From positions 1 to 12,354 of the forward strand of contig QMUF01000037.1 in NCBI GenBank assembly GCA_003663525.1: a DNA stretch of 12,354 nucleotides, given 5' to 3'. Origin of the DNA: Thermococci archaeon. GTDB taxonomy: Archaea; Methanobacteriota_B; Thermococci; Thermococcales; Thermococcaceae. The stretch's first letter is position 1. Each line of letters begins with the position of its first letter. Below are positions 5,496 through 12,354 of this stretch, one piece after another. Position numbers and translations under genes: made by a program. Under the pieces are notes generated by a model. The model was not told the origin of the DNA, ran no database searches, and saw nothing but the letters and a program-made list of their open reading frames with translations.

Positions 5496-7296
5496 AATTA
5501 AGGCTATCGCTGTGGGAATGAACTCCTGTGGAATTGCAGCCGGAGCTAGAGAAACGTATGAAGCTGTGAAAGAAGAACTGGAGAAGAGAAACCTCGACAT
5601 CAAGCTCAAAATAGTGGGTTGCGTAGGGATGTGTTACAGAGAACCTCTTCTTGATATTATTACCGAGAACGAAATCATTACCTATGGCCACGTTACACCC
5701 GATAGAGTGCCACGAATAATAGAAGAGCACGTTATAAACGGAAGACCCATAGAAGAGTGGATTGTCAAAAAGGACTGGTGGGAAAACGGAGAAAGAAAAA
5801 CTTGGGATGTTGATGGATATTTTGCAAAGCAGAAAAAAATAGTGTTAGAAAATTCAGGATATATAGATCCGGAGAACATAGAAGAATACATAGCAGCTGG
5901 AGGTTATGAGGCTCTCAAAAAGGCTTTCAAAATGAAACCTGAGGAGATAATAGATTTCATAACAAAATCCGGGCTCAGGGGAAGAGGAGGGGCTGGATTT
6001 CCAACGGGCCTTAAATGGAAGTTCACCAGAGGCGCTCCTGGAGATGAAAAATATATAGTGTGCAATGCTGATGAGGGGGACCCGGGTGCTTTTATGGACA
6101 GAAACGTGTTGGAAGGAGATCCACATAGGGTTATAGAGGGGATGATTATCGGCGCTTATGCTATTGGAGCTACAAAAGGGTTCATCTATGTGAGAGCGGA
6201 GTATCCACTTGCCATAAAGAGACTCAGAATAGCACTAAAGCAGGCAAGAGAAAAAGGATTCTTGGGAGAGAACATATTAGGAAGCGGTTTTTCCTTCGAT
6301 ATTGTAATAAAAGAAGGCGCAGGTGCTTTTGTTTGTGGAGAGGAAACTGCACTAATAGCATCTATTGAAGGAAAGAGGGGAATGCCAAGACCAAGACCAC
6401 CTTATCCTGCCCAAAAGGGGCTTTGGGGAAAACCAACCAATATAAACAACGTTGAAACTTGGGCAAATGTGCCATGGATAATAAGGCATGGCTGGGAGGC
6501 ATATGCTGCTCTTGGGACAGAAAAGAGCAAAGGCACGAAAGTTTTTGCTCTCTCTGGAAAGATCAAGCATGGTGGAAACGTAGAGGTTCCGATGGGTATC
6601 ACGTTGAGGGAGATACTCTACGAGATTGGAGGAGGAACTAAAACGGGTAAGAAGATAAAGGCAGTTCAGCTTGGAGGCCCGTCAGGAGGATGTATTCCTG
6701 ATTATCTCTTTGATACTCCCGTTGATTACGAGAGTGTCACTGCAACAGGTGCAATAATGGGAAGTGGCGGAATGGTGGTTATGGACGAAGACACGTGCAT
6801 GGTTGATGTTGCAAAATTCTTCTTAGACTTTACTGTGAAGGAGTCTTGTGGAAAGTGCACCTTCTGTCGTTTAGGAACTAAGAGGATGTGGGAACTCCTT
6901 GACAAAATTACAAAAGGCGAGGGAACTTTAGAAGATATTGAGAAACTTGAAAAGCTTGCACCACTAGTTAAAACTGGCTCTCTATGTGGACTAGGGCAAA
7001 CGGCGCCAAATCCAGTTCTCACAACTTTAAAATACTTCAAAGATGAGTATCTAGCACACATAGAAGGAAGATGTCCGGCTAAAGTCTGTAAACCTCTCAT
7101 AAAATACGTTATAATTACCGACAAGTGCACAGGTTGTACTGCATGTGCAATAATGTGTCCAGTGAAGGCCATCAGCGGAGAAAGAGGAAAGCCACACTTA
7201 ATCAATCAAGAGGCATGCATAAAGTGTGGAACCTGCTATGAGGTGTGTCGCTTTAATGCAATAGAAATAACCGATGCCAAGAGGGAGGGTGAGTGA
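5488..7296 (+). CDS. NuoF/HydB-like FMN and Fe-S subunit (BfuB) of a putative bifurcating oxidoreductase
   Basis: This 602-residue flavoprotein belongs to the NuoF/HydB family. Domains in order: a thioredoxin-like [2Fe-2S] domain (1-90); the FMN/NADH domain with GRGGAGFPTGLKW (165-177), NADEGDPGAFMDR (193-205) and GAGAFVCGEETALI (277-290); the N3-type [4Fe-4S] site (Cys454, Cys457, Cys460, Cys500); and two C-terminal [4Fe-4S] motifs (Cys547/550/553/557 and Cys577/580/583/587). The C-terminal ferredoxin domain separates it from respiratory NuoF and points to HydB/BfuB. His524, Cys529 and Cys534 could be the zinc site described in HydB structures. The N-terminal domain shows only Cys14, Cys44 and Cys48; the position of the usual first ligand is Val9. 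GAGGGG lies 7 nt upstream of the ATG. In the proposed complex this subunit oxidises or reduces NAD(H) and exchanges electrons with ferredoxin. Confidence 0.92.
   Translation: MSEIKAIAVGMNSCGIAAGARETYEAVKEELEKRNLDIKLKIVGCVGMCYREPLLDIITENEIITYGHVTPDRVPRIIEEHVINGRPIEEWIVKKDWWENGERKTWDVDGYFAKQKKIVLENSGYIDPENIEEYIAAGGYEALKKAFKMKPEEIIDFITKSGLRGRGGAGFPTGLKWKFTRGAPGDEKYIVCNADEGDPGAFMDRNVLEGDPHRVIEGMIIGAYAIGATKGFIYVRAEYPLAIKRLRIALKQAREKGFLGENILGSGFSFDIVIKEGAGAFVCGEETALIASIEGKRGMPRPRPPYPAQKGLWGKPTNINNVETWANVPWIIRHGWEAYAALGTEKSKGTKVFALSGKIKHGGNVEVPMGITLREILYEIGGGTKTGKKIKAVQLGGPSGGCIPDYLFDTPVDYESVTATGAIMGSGGMVVMDEDTCMVDVAKFFLDFTVKESCGKCTFCRLGTKRMWELLDKITKGEGTLEDIEKLEKLAPLVKTGSLCGLGQTAPNPVLTTLKYFKDEYLAHIEGRCPAKVCKPLIKYVIITDKCTGCTACAIMCPVKAISGERGKPHLINQEACIKCGTCYEVCRFNAIEITDAKREGE
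7287..7292 (+). promoter_or_regulatory. Ribosome binding site deciding the BfuA-like start
   Basis: GGGTGA lies 5 nt before ATG 7298. The in-frame ATG at 7274 has no such sequence and falls inside the preceding gene, so the later ATG is preferred. Confidence 0.6.
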
Positions 7297-7297
7297 G

Positions 7298-10165
7298 ATG
7301 GTCAAGATTACTGTTAACGGAAAGGAATTTGAAGCTCCCAAAGATAAACCCCTTATCGAGTTTCTCAGGGAAGTAACTCATGTGCCTGGCTTTTGCTACA
7401 ATGATGCCTTTGACCCGTATGGTTCCTGTCGTCTATGCTTGGTAAAGACTCCAAGAGGGATTACAACCTCATGCACCCTCAAACCTATGGAAGGGCTTTC
7501 AATTGAGACGTTGAGTGACGAAATAATAGAAATGAGGAAAACCGCCTTGGAGTTAATTCTTTCTGACCACTATGGGGATTGTATCGGGCCATGTCAAAAT
7601 GGTTGTCCAGCTCATAGTGATGTACAAGGGTACCTCGCGTTAATAGCTATGGGCAAATACCACGAAGCTGTAAAACTAATGAAAGAAAAATACATCCTCC
7701 CAGCAGTTCTTGGAAGAGTATGTCCAGCATTCTGTGAAGAAGAATGTAGAAGGAACCTTGTAGATGAGCCTCTAGCTATAAGACAATTGAAAAGATTTGC
7801 TGCTGATTATGATCTCGAACACGGCCCATGGATGCCAGAGATCCCCCCATCAACCGGCAAAAGGATCGCGGTTGTCGGAGGTGGGCCTGCAGGACTAGCA
7901 TGTGCCTATTATCTGAGAACCATGGGGCATGATGTGACAATTTTTGAAGCAATGCCTCATCTTGGAGGAATGATGCGGTATGGCATACCGCCCTACAGAC
8001 TCCCGAAAGACGTGCTTGATAAAGACATAGCGACGGTAATAAATACGGGCATAGAGGTAAAAACCAACACTGCCCTGGGAAAAGATATTGCCTTGGAAGA
8101 TCTTAGAGAACAATATGACGCAGTATTCCTTGGAGTGGGTGCATGGAAGAGTAGGAAGATGAGGATAGAAGGTGAAGACCTTGATGGTGTTATTCACGGC
8201 ATAGAATTTCTCAGAAAGGTCAATATGGGGGAGAAGGTTGAACTTGGAAAGAGAGTCATTGTAGTGGGTGGTGGAAACACAGCCATGGATGTTGCAAGGA
8301 CTGCACTGAGACTTGGAGCAGATGTTACAGTGGTTTATAGAAGGTCAAAGAGTGAAATGCCTGCAAATCCAAGGGAAGTAGAAGAGGCGGAGGAAGAAGG
8401 GATCAGGTTCATGTTCCTTACTAATCCCATAAAAATCATCGGTAAGGAGAAAGTGGAAGAAGTTGAACTCATAAAAATGAAACTAGGCGAACCAGACGCA
8501 AGTGGTAGAAGACGCCCGATACCAATAGAAGGCTCAGAGTTCAGAGTAAAAGTAGACAATGTTATCCTTGCTATAGGTCAATACTGTGATGAGGAGTTCT
8601 TGAGAACCATTGGCATCGAAGCAAAACGTGGGAGAGTTCTCGTAGACGAAGTAACACTCCAAACGAATAAGGAAGGAGTTTTTGCTGGTGGAGATTTAGT
8701 ATTAGGCCCATCCACAGTTATAGAAAGTATTGCAACTGGAAGAAGGGCCGCAATTATGATAGATCTCTATTTGAAGGGCAAGCTTGAAAAAGCAAAAGAA
8801 GTGCTTCTAGATCCTTCAAAGCACATCGAAGAGGTTTTATGTGATGAAGACCTTTATAGAGTTCTTTTTGATCTAAGACCATACAATCACTGGAAGAAAG
8901 TGACGGAGAAAGATTATGAACATGTGGAGAGAAAACCGAGAGCCAAAGTAAAGCTCCTCGATCCAGAAATTAGAAAGAACAATTTCAAGGAAGTTGAACC
9001 AACAATGGATGAGGAAACAGTTCTTACAGAAGCTCAGAGGTGCATGAGTTGCGGGTGTATGGAGGTCTTTAGATGTAAGCTCAGAGAATATGCAACGCTC
9101 TATGATGCAAAACAGGATGCATTTATAGGAGAACAGAACAAATTTGAAATCGATGAGACTCATCCCAATATTGTGTTAGACAACAACAAGTGTGTTCTTT
9201 GTGGTCAGTGTGTCAACTTCACCCATGAGGTTGCCAAAGAGGGTATCGTAGACTACCTGTTCAGAGGCTTTAAGACATATATTGGACCCCAGTTAGGAGA
9301 GAAGTTGAAGGATCAAAAGGGAGTGTTCATTGGAGAACTTATTGACATTTGTCCTGTTGGAGCAATAACTGAAAAGCTTCCATTCGTCAAACCCGGTCCT
9401 TGGAAGACCCAGCCGGTGAAAACAGTATGCAATGGATGTTCATTTGCATGCGAGATGAACATAGAGGTCTACAACGACATCTTAGTTAGGGCCTCAAGCA
9501 GAAAAGACTCGTGGAATGGATACATTTGCGATTACTGTCGCTTTGAAAGACCATGGGCTCAAGACCTTACCCAGCCAATTTTGAACGGGAATGCTGTAAG
9601 CTGGGAAGACGCTGAAAAGTTCCTAAAAGAAAAAGAATATGCTCTAATACTCACACCCTCTCTTACAAATGAAGAGATAGCGTTCTTCAAAGAGCTTGCG
9701 GAAAGAAGGGGAATTCCAATAGGCTCAACCGTTGATGGTGGAACTTCAACCGCAACTCTTGAAGACATTAGAAATGCAAAGCGCGTCCTCCTAAAAGCTA
9801 ACGTAGAGAAATATCCTCTTCTAAAGGTACTACTGAAGGGCAAGGAGATAGTGGAAGAAGGCTACGAGGTGGCAATAATTGAAGGTCCAGCTGAGCCTAT
9901 GGACGTGCCAACTTTAATCCTCCACGATGGAGTGAATGCTATGGGATTAACAAAGGCAGGAGTTACAGGCATACCAGAGGCAGGAGCTTATGTCATCATA
10001 GGAAACCCACCCGCAATAAGTAAGCTAAAAGGTGAATACCTAATACTGACAAGTGGACTCTGGGCGGAAAAAGAAGGAACCGTCACAAACGCCTTTGGAA
10101 TAGAGTTGAAAGTGAGAAAGGCAAGAAAAGCACAGTACGATGTTAAAAGCCTGTTTAACTTTTAA
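7298..10165 (+). CDS. NuoG/HydA-like Fe-S protein with an inserted GltD/NfnB-like FAD-NADP(H) module (BfuA)
   Basis: This 955-residue multidomain oxidoreductase is the largest subunit of the operon. Domains in order: an N1b-type [2Fe-2S] ferredoxin domain (Cys33, 44, 47, 59); a GltD-type N-terminal Fe-S domain (Cys95, 99, 103, 142, 146, 150); an FAD Rossmann fold with VVGGGPAGL (192-200); an NADP-type Rossmann fold with VVGGGNTAMD (322-331) and YRRS (347-350), whose arginines suggest NADP(H); and the flavin-closing AGGD (463-466). A cysteine-rich linker follows (Cys582, 585, 587, 593). Then come a NuoG N4-type [4Fe-4S] site (Cys632, 635, 638 plus Cys685 of CPVGAI), an N7-like site (Cys711, 714, 718 with Cys744 or 747), and a short molybdopterin-oxidoreductase-like remnant (about 760-955). 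It begins one base after the BfuB stop. With its neighbours it would couple NADP(H) to the NAD/ferredoxin core, like NfnABC. The reaction is inferred; automated pipelines may call it a glutamate synthase small subunit. Confidence 0.88.
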   Translation: MVKITVNGKEFEAPKDKPLIEFLREVTHVPGFCYNDAFDPYGSCRLCLVKTPRGITTSCTLKPMEGLSIETLSDEIIEMRKTALELILSDHYGDCIGPCQNGCPAHSDVQGYLALIAMGKYHEAVKLMKEKYILPAVLGRVCPAFCEEECRRNLVDEPLAIRQLKRFAADYDLEHGPWMPEIPPSTGKRIAVVGGGPAGLACAYYLRTMGHDVTIFEAMPHLGGMMRYGIPPYRLPKDVLDKDIATVINTGIEVKTNTALGKDIALEDLREQYDAVFLGVGAWKSRKMRIEGEDLDGVIHGIEFLRKVNMGEKVELGKRVIVVGGGNTAMDVARTALRLGADVTVVYRRSKSEMPANPREVEEAEEEGIRFMFLTNPIKIIGKEKVEEVELIKMKLGEPDASGRRRPIPIEGSEFRVKVDNVILAIGQYCDEEFLRTIGIEAKRGRVLVDEVTLQTNKEGVFAGGDLVLGPSTVIESIATGRRAAIMIDLYLKGKLEKAKEVLLDPSKHIEEVLCDEDLYRVLFDLRPYNHWKKVTEKDYEHVERKPRAKVKLLDPEIRKNNFKEVEPTMDEETVLTEAQRCMSCGCMEVFRCKLREYATLYDAKQDAFIGEQNKFEIDETHPNIVLDNNKCVLCGQCVNFTHEVAKEGIVDYLFRGFKTYIGPQLGEKLKDQKGVFIGELIDICPVGAITEKLPFVKPGPWKTQPVKTVCNGCSFACEMNIEVYNDILVRASSRKDSWNGYICDYCRFERPWAQDLTQPILNGNAVSWEDAEKFLKEKEYALILTPSLTNEEIAFFKELAERRGIPIGSTVDGGTSTATLEDIRNAKRVLLKANVEKYPLLKVLLKGKEIVEEGYEVAIIEGPAEPMDVPTLILHDGVNAMGLTKAGVTGIPEAGAYVIIGNPPAISKLKGEYLILTSGLWAEKEGTVTNAFGIELKVRKARKAQYDVKSLFNF

Positions 10166-10171
10166 CTGACC

Positions 10172-10182
10172 TTTTAATTTTT
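10172..10182 (+). terminator. T-rich terminator-like tract after the bfuCBA-like operon
   Basis: TTTTAATTTTT begins 7 nt after the BfuA-like stop and is followed by more pyrimidine-rich sequence. No hairpin is visible. It could terminate the operon, or double as an AT-rich promoter element for the next gene, whose own TATA box is not obvious in the 79-nt gap. Confidence 0.4.
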
Positions 10183-10244
10183 CCTTCCATCTTTTGTTCA
10201 CGAAATTTTGATAAAGCTATCTTCGAGATTCCTAGGGTGATTCC

Positions 10245-10778
10245 ATGGATTTCTTTGAAGTAGTTAAGAAAAGGAGAAGCATTAGAAAGTATCAAGAGAA
10301 AAAAGTGCCAAGGGAATACATAGAGAAAATTCTTGAAGCAGCTTTTTATTCCCCAAGCTCAATGAACAGGAGACCATGGCATTTTGTGGTTGTTGACGAT
10401 AGAGGGATCATTCAAAAGCTGGCAAATACGAGAAGAGCGTTAAGATTTCTTGAAACAGCGCCTCTAGCGATAGTAGTGTGCGGAGATGAAAATATGAGCC
10501 TCTCTTGGGTTTTCGATGCTTCAATAGCAGCGGAGCACATTCAATTAGCCGCTACAGCCTTAGGCCTAGGAGCATGCTGGGGACACGTATTGGATAGGCA
10601 ACACAGTGAAGAAAAGAGTGCCGAGGACTATGTAAGGGAACTTTTAGGAATCCCAGAACATATTAGGATTTTATGTGTAATTGGAATAGGTTATCCGGCA
10701 GAAGACAAAGAGGAACATAAGGAAGAGGAAATAATGTGGAACAGAGTTCACTGGAACAGGTTTGGAAGCAACCTTTAG
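10245..10778 (+). CDS. Nitroreductase-family FMN protein
   Basis: This is a 177-residue member of the nitroreductase/FMN-dependent oxidoreductase fold, which acts as a homodimer with FMN at the interface and uses NAD(P)H. Visible motifs are the phosphate-contacting RRSIRKY (10-16), SPSSMNRRPW (36-45) with the expected Ser/Asn positions, the dimer helix DASIAAEHIQLAATALGLGACW (starting at 91), and the terminal glycine motif IGIGYP (146-151). The C-terminal tail is highly charged (KEEHKEEE). The substrate cannot be inferred; members of this family reduce nitro compounds, quinones or flavins. GGTGAT (10236-10241) precedes the ATG by 3 nt. The gene lies 79 nt after the BfuA-like gene on the same strand, so read-through is possible. 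It converges on the next gene with 4 nt between the stop codons. Confidence 0.88.
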   Translation: MDFFEVVKKRRSIRKYQEKKVPREYIEKILEAAFYSPSSMNRRPWHFVVVDDRGIIQKLANTRRALRFLETAPLAIVVCGDENMSLSWVFDASIAAEHIQLAATALGLGACWGHVLDRQHSEEKSAEDYVRELLGIPEHIRILCVIGIGYPAEDKEEHKEEEIMWNRVHWNRFGSNL

Positions 10779-10782
10779 ATCA

Positions 10783-12354
10783 TCACGCCCTTTTCCTCTT
10801 AAGGTACCATATTATCAACGAAATAGCGAGGAGGCCTGCCAAAAACCCTATTAGTTTTTTCGGAGGAGTTTTCTCATAGTTTTTAAAGCTCTTACTTTGG
10901 AGATCCATCAAAAGAAGCAACATCACGTAATCTTCGGAGCATCCTCTTATTCCGTAATCTCCTGCCAGCTCACTCTCACACCTAAGTGAATTATACTCTT
11001 TTAGGAATTTTTCTATATCTTGAGTGTTGCCTAATAAATAATACCAAAGAAGAGCCATCACAGAGGGCCTTATAGAGTCACTCCACCAGTCATAGTGTGG
11101 ATGAATTTTGAAATTATAACATCCCTTACCACACTTCTGTATTTCAGCACAATAAACTCTCATATAACTGTCATTTGAGAGTTTTTTGAGAAGGAATACA
11201 TCAACCTCTGGTTCCCAAGTGATTTCTTCTGGAATAGTGAAATTAAGATGTCCATTTACTGTGAAATTCTTATCAAATGCCTTAAACTCCCAGCTCTTGC
11301 TTAAGAGGTAGTAGAATGTCCCATTATCCTCAATTTTAGTTAAATTGGTTCCGCTAAATGTCACATCAATATAGTACTTTTCCTTTGAGTTCCAGAACAA
11401 GTCCACTGAAACGTAGAGAGCATAATAATCGGTAAAAGAGAGTTTCGTTTTATTTAGGACCGAGGCCACAAAATCAATGATATCCGGGTTGAGTTCCAAC
11501 CCTTCTTCTTTAATTAGCACTAGAGGAATAATCAAGCTTTCAAAGGGTTCTCTGTGAGAGGTGTGAACACTTGGAAAACCAAGCTGGTAAAATGGAAAGT
11601 TGTAACTCCATTTAGGAGTTTCATTGTCAATGAAAAATGCGAGATATTCCTTGTTCATCAAATTTTTAGGCTCAAGATTTGAGTTCAACCACTGCAGAGG
11701 CTTTGAAACATCGTACCCCAATCTGTGCAAAAGTGCAATAGCATATGCCGTGGAAACTAAGCTCGGCGTTTCTTTAAAGCTCCATATCGCTTCCGCTTTT
11801 TCACAGCTTGAGTGTCCAACCTTAGAAGATGAGACAGTATAGAAATAACTCCAATATGTGCCATTTTTCATGGTTTTCAAGAGATATTGTACGCCCTTCT
11901 TTATTACGGGGGAATCTTCAGGTTCGCCGGCATCTAGGAGTGCATATAAAACCAGAGCTGTCGAAGCGACTCTAGAACAGGTTGTTATGTAGCTGTACTC
12001 TGGGCATTTCTTAAATGAGAAGCCATAAAGACAAGAGGGAAAGCTCTCGAACTCTTTAGGTCTTTCCGCATAGTAATAAGCATCGCAAAAAGGGACACCA
12101 GAAACATCAAAGGTTATAATGGGTGGAAACGAACCATCATCACGCTGAAGGGATTTTAGCCATTCTGAGTATTCCTCGGTAATTTTCTCTTCCTTAAGAC
12201 CTGACCTTGCAACAGCTATTATTTCAAGTGAGCGGACGTATATTTTGTAGCCCAACTCAGCATTTTCAATCGATTTATCTTGAATAATTTCCTCAATGAC
12301 ATCTTTTTTAGCCTCATCAATGGAAGTTGCTCTAACTTGGGGAGTTAAAATGAG
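10783..12354 (-). CDS. Exported, membrane-anchored alpha/alpha-toroid protein (prenyltransferase/squalene-cyclase-like repeats), N-terminus outside window
   Basis: The frame is open to the right edge, giving 523 visible residues; a TTG at 12253-12255 is only an internal codon. The first visible residues (LILTPQVRA followed by TSID) look like the end of a signal peptide, so only a short piece is probably missing. The body shows helical-repeat segments typical of the terpenoid-cyclase/prenyltransferase alpha/alpha toroid: SLQRDDGSFP (68-77), a STALVLYALL helix followed by a GVQYLL helix, and STAYAIALLHRLGY. I see no squalene-cyclase DxDD motif, so a cyclase activity is not supported. A single transmembrane helix (501-518) is followed by KRKRA, so the bulk is outside the cell. 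Eight N-x-S/T sequons and ten cysteines in the body fit a glycosylated, possibly disulfide-stabilised surface protein. Its function is unknown. Its stop lies 4 nt from that of the convergent nitroreductase gene. Confidence 0.75.
   Translation of the reverse strand, partial: LILTPQVRATSIDEAKKDVIEEIIQDKSIENAELGYKIYVRSLEIIAVARSGLKEEKITEEYSEWLKSLQRDDGSFPPIITFDVSGVPFCDAYYYAERPKEFESFPSCLYGFSFKKCPEYSYITTCSRVASTALVLYALLDAGEPEDSPVIKKGVQYLLKTMKNGTYWSYFYTVSSSKVGHSSCEKAEAIWSFKETPSLVSTAYAIALLHRLGYDVSKPLQWLNSNLEPKNLMNKEYLAFFIDNETPKWSYNFPFYQLGFPSVHTSHREPFESLIIPLVLIKEEGLELNPDIIDFVASVLNKTKLSFTDYYALYVSVDLFWNSKEKYYIDVTFSGTNLTKIEDNGTFYYLLSKSWEFKAFDKNFTVNGHLNFTIPEEITWEPEVDVFLLKKLSNDSYMRVYCAEIQKCGKGCYNFKIHPHYDWWSDSIRPSVMALLWYYLLGNTQDIEKFLKEYNSLRCESELAGDYGIRGCSEDYVMLLLLMDLQSKSFKNYEKTPPKKLIGFLAGLLAISLIIWYLKRKRA

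Noticed and set aside
6726..7205. 159-residue open frame on the minus strand opposite the NuoF-like gene
   Set aside because: It is antisense to strongly conserved FMN and Fe-S coding sequence, and its translation resembles no known family. It is treated as a shadow frame.
7274..7297. Upstream ATG for the BfuA-like protein
   Set aside because: It lies inside the preceding gene without a ribosome binding site and adds eight residues before the ferredoxin fold. ATG 7298 has GGGTGA 5 nt upstream.
7298..10165. Glutamate synthase small subunit (GltD) as the function
   Set aside because: Only the central portion is GltD-like. There is no glutamate synthase large subunit nearby, and the flanking N1b, N4 and N7-type clusters plus NuoE/NuoF partners point to a Bfu-type complex.
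5031..10165. Respiratory complex I (Nuo) fragment
   Set aside because: No membrane subunits are present. The NuoF-like protein carries the extra two [4Fe-4S] clusters of HydB, and the NuoG-like protein carries a GltD module.
1..12354. CRISPR arrays, insertion sequences, tRNA or rRNA genes
   Set aside because: I found no regularly spaced direct repeats, transposase frames, terminal inverted repeats, or cloverleaf or rRNA-like sequence; nearly all of the window is coding.

Overview
The window looks like chromosome from a hyperthermophilic euryarchaeon of the order Thermococcales (Thermococcus/Pyrococcus group). The reasons are a four-gene cytoplasmic [NiFe]-sulfhydrogenase operon, two DUF257 paralogs (a family I know mainly from this order), GGTGAT-type ribosome binding sites, archaeal TATA boxes, oligo-T terminators, a SurR-type operator, and the Lys/Glu-rich, moderately AT-rich coding style. 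I cannot name the species from sequence alone.

Layout. Positions 1-966 (minus strand) hold two adjacent DUF257 genes, the second running off the left edge. Positions 1021-4869 (minus) hold a tightly overlapping hydrogenase operon transcribed in the order beta, gamma, delta, alpha; it resembles P. furiosus sulfhydrogenase II more than I. Positions 4870-5030 are a divergent control region with a TATA box facing each way and, between them, an exact match to the extended SurR consensus GTT-n3-AAC-n5-GTT. Positions 5031-10165 (plus) hold three overlapping or abutting genes: a NuoE/HydC-like [2Fe-2S] protein, a NuoF/HydB-like flavoprotein with the two extra C-terminal [4Fe-4S] clusters, and a 955-residue protein in which a complete GltD/NfnB-like FAD-NADP(H) module sits inside a NuoG/HydA-like iron-sulfur scaffold. 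This set fits the HydABC-related 'Bfu' family, close in concept to NfnABC (NADH + ferredoxin <-> NADP). Positions 10245-10778 (plus) encode a small nitroreductase-family flavoprotein. Positions 10783-12354 (minus) encode an exported, membrane-anchored alpha/alpha-toroid protein that is open at the right edge; its annotatable start is outside the window.

How the genes may work together. The hydrogenase couples H2 to NAD(P)(H) and to sulfur/polysulfide reduction. The divergent trimer would balance NADH, NADPH and ferredoxin. A single SurR-type site upstream of both TATA boxes suggests both operons are switched on together when sulfur is absent and H2 is the electron sink. The family assignments come from visible motifs; the bifurcation reaction and the co-regulation are inference.

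The most interesting items are the NuoG-GltD fusion enzyme with its degenerate C-terminal domain, the shared SurR operator, a flavoprotein subunit missing one cysteine of its N-terminal cluster, and the exported toroid protein of unknown function.
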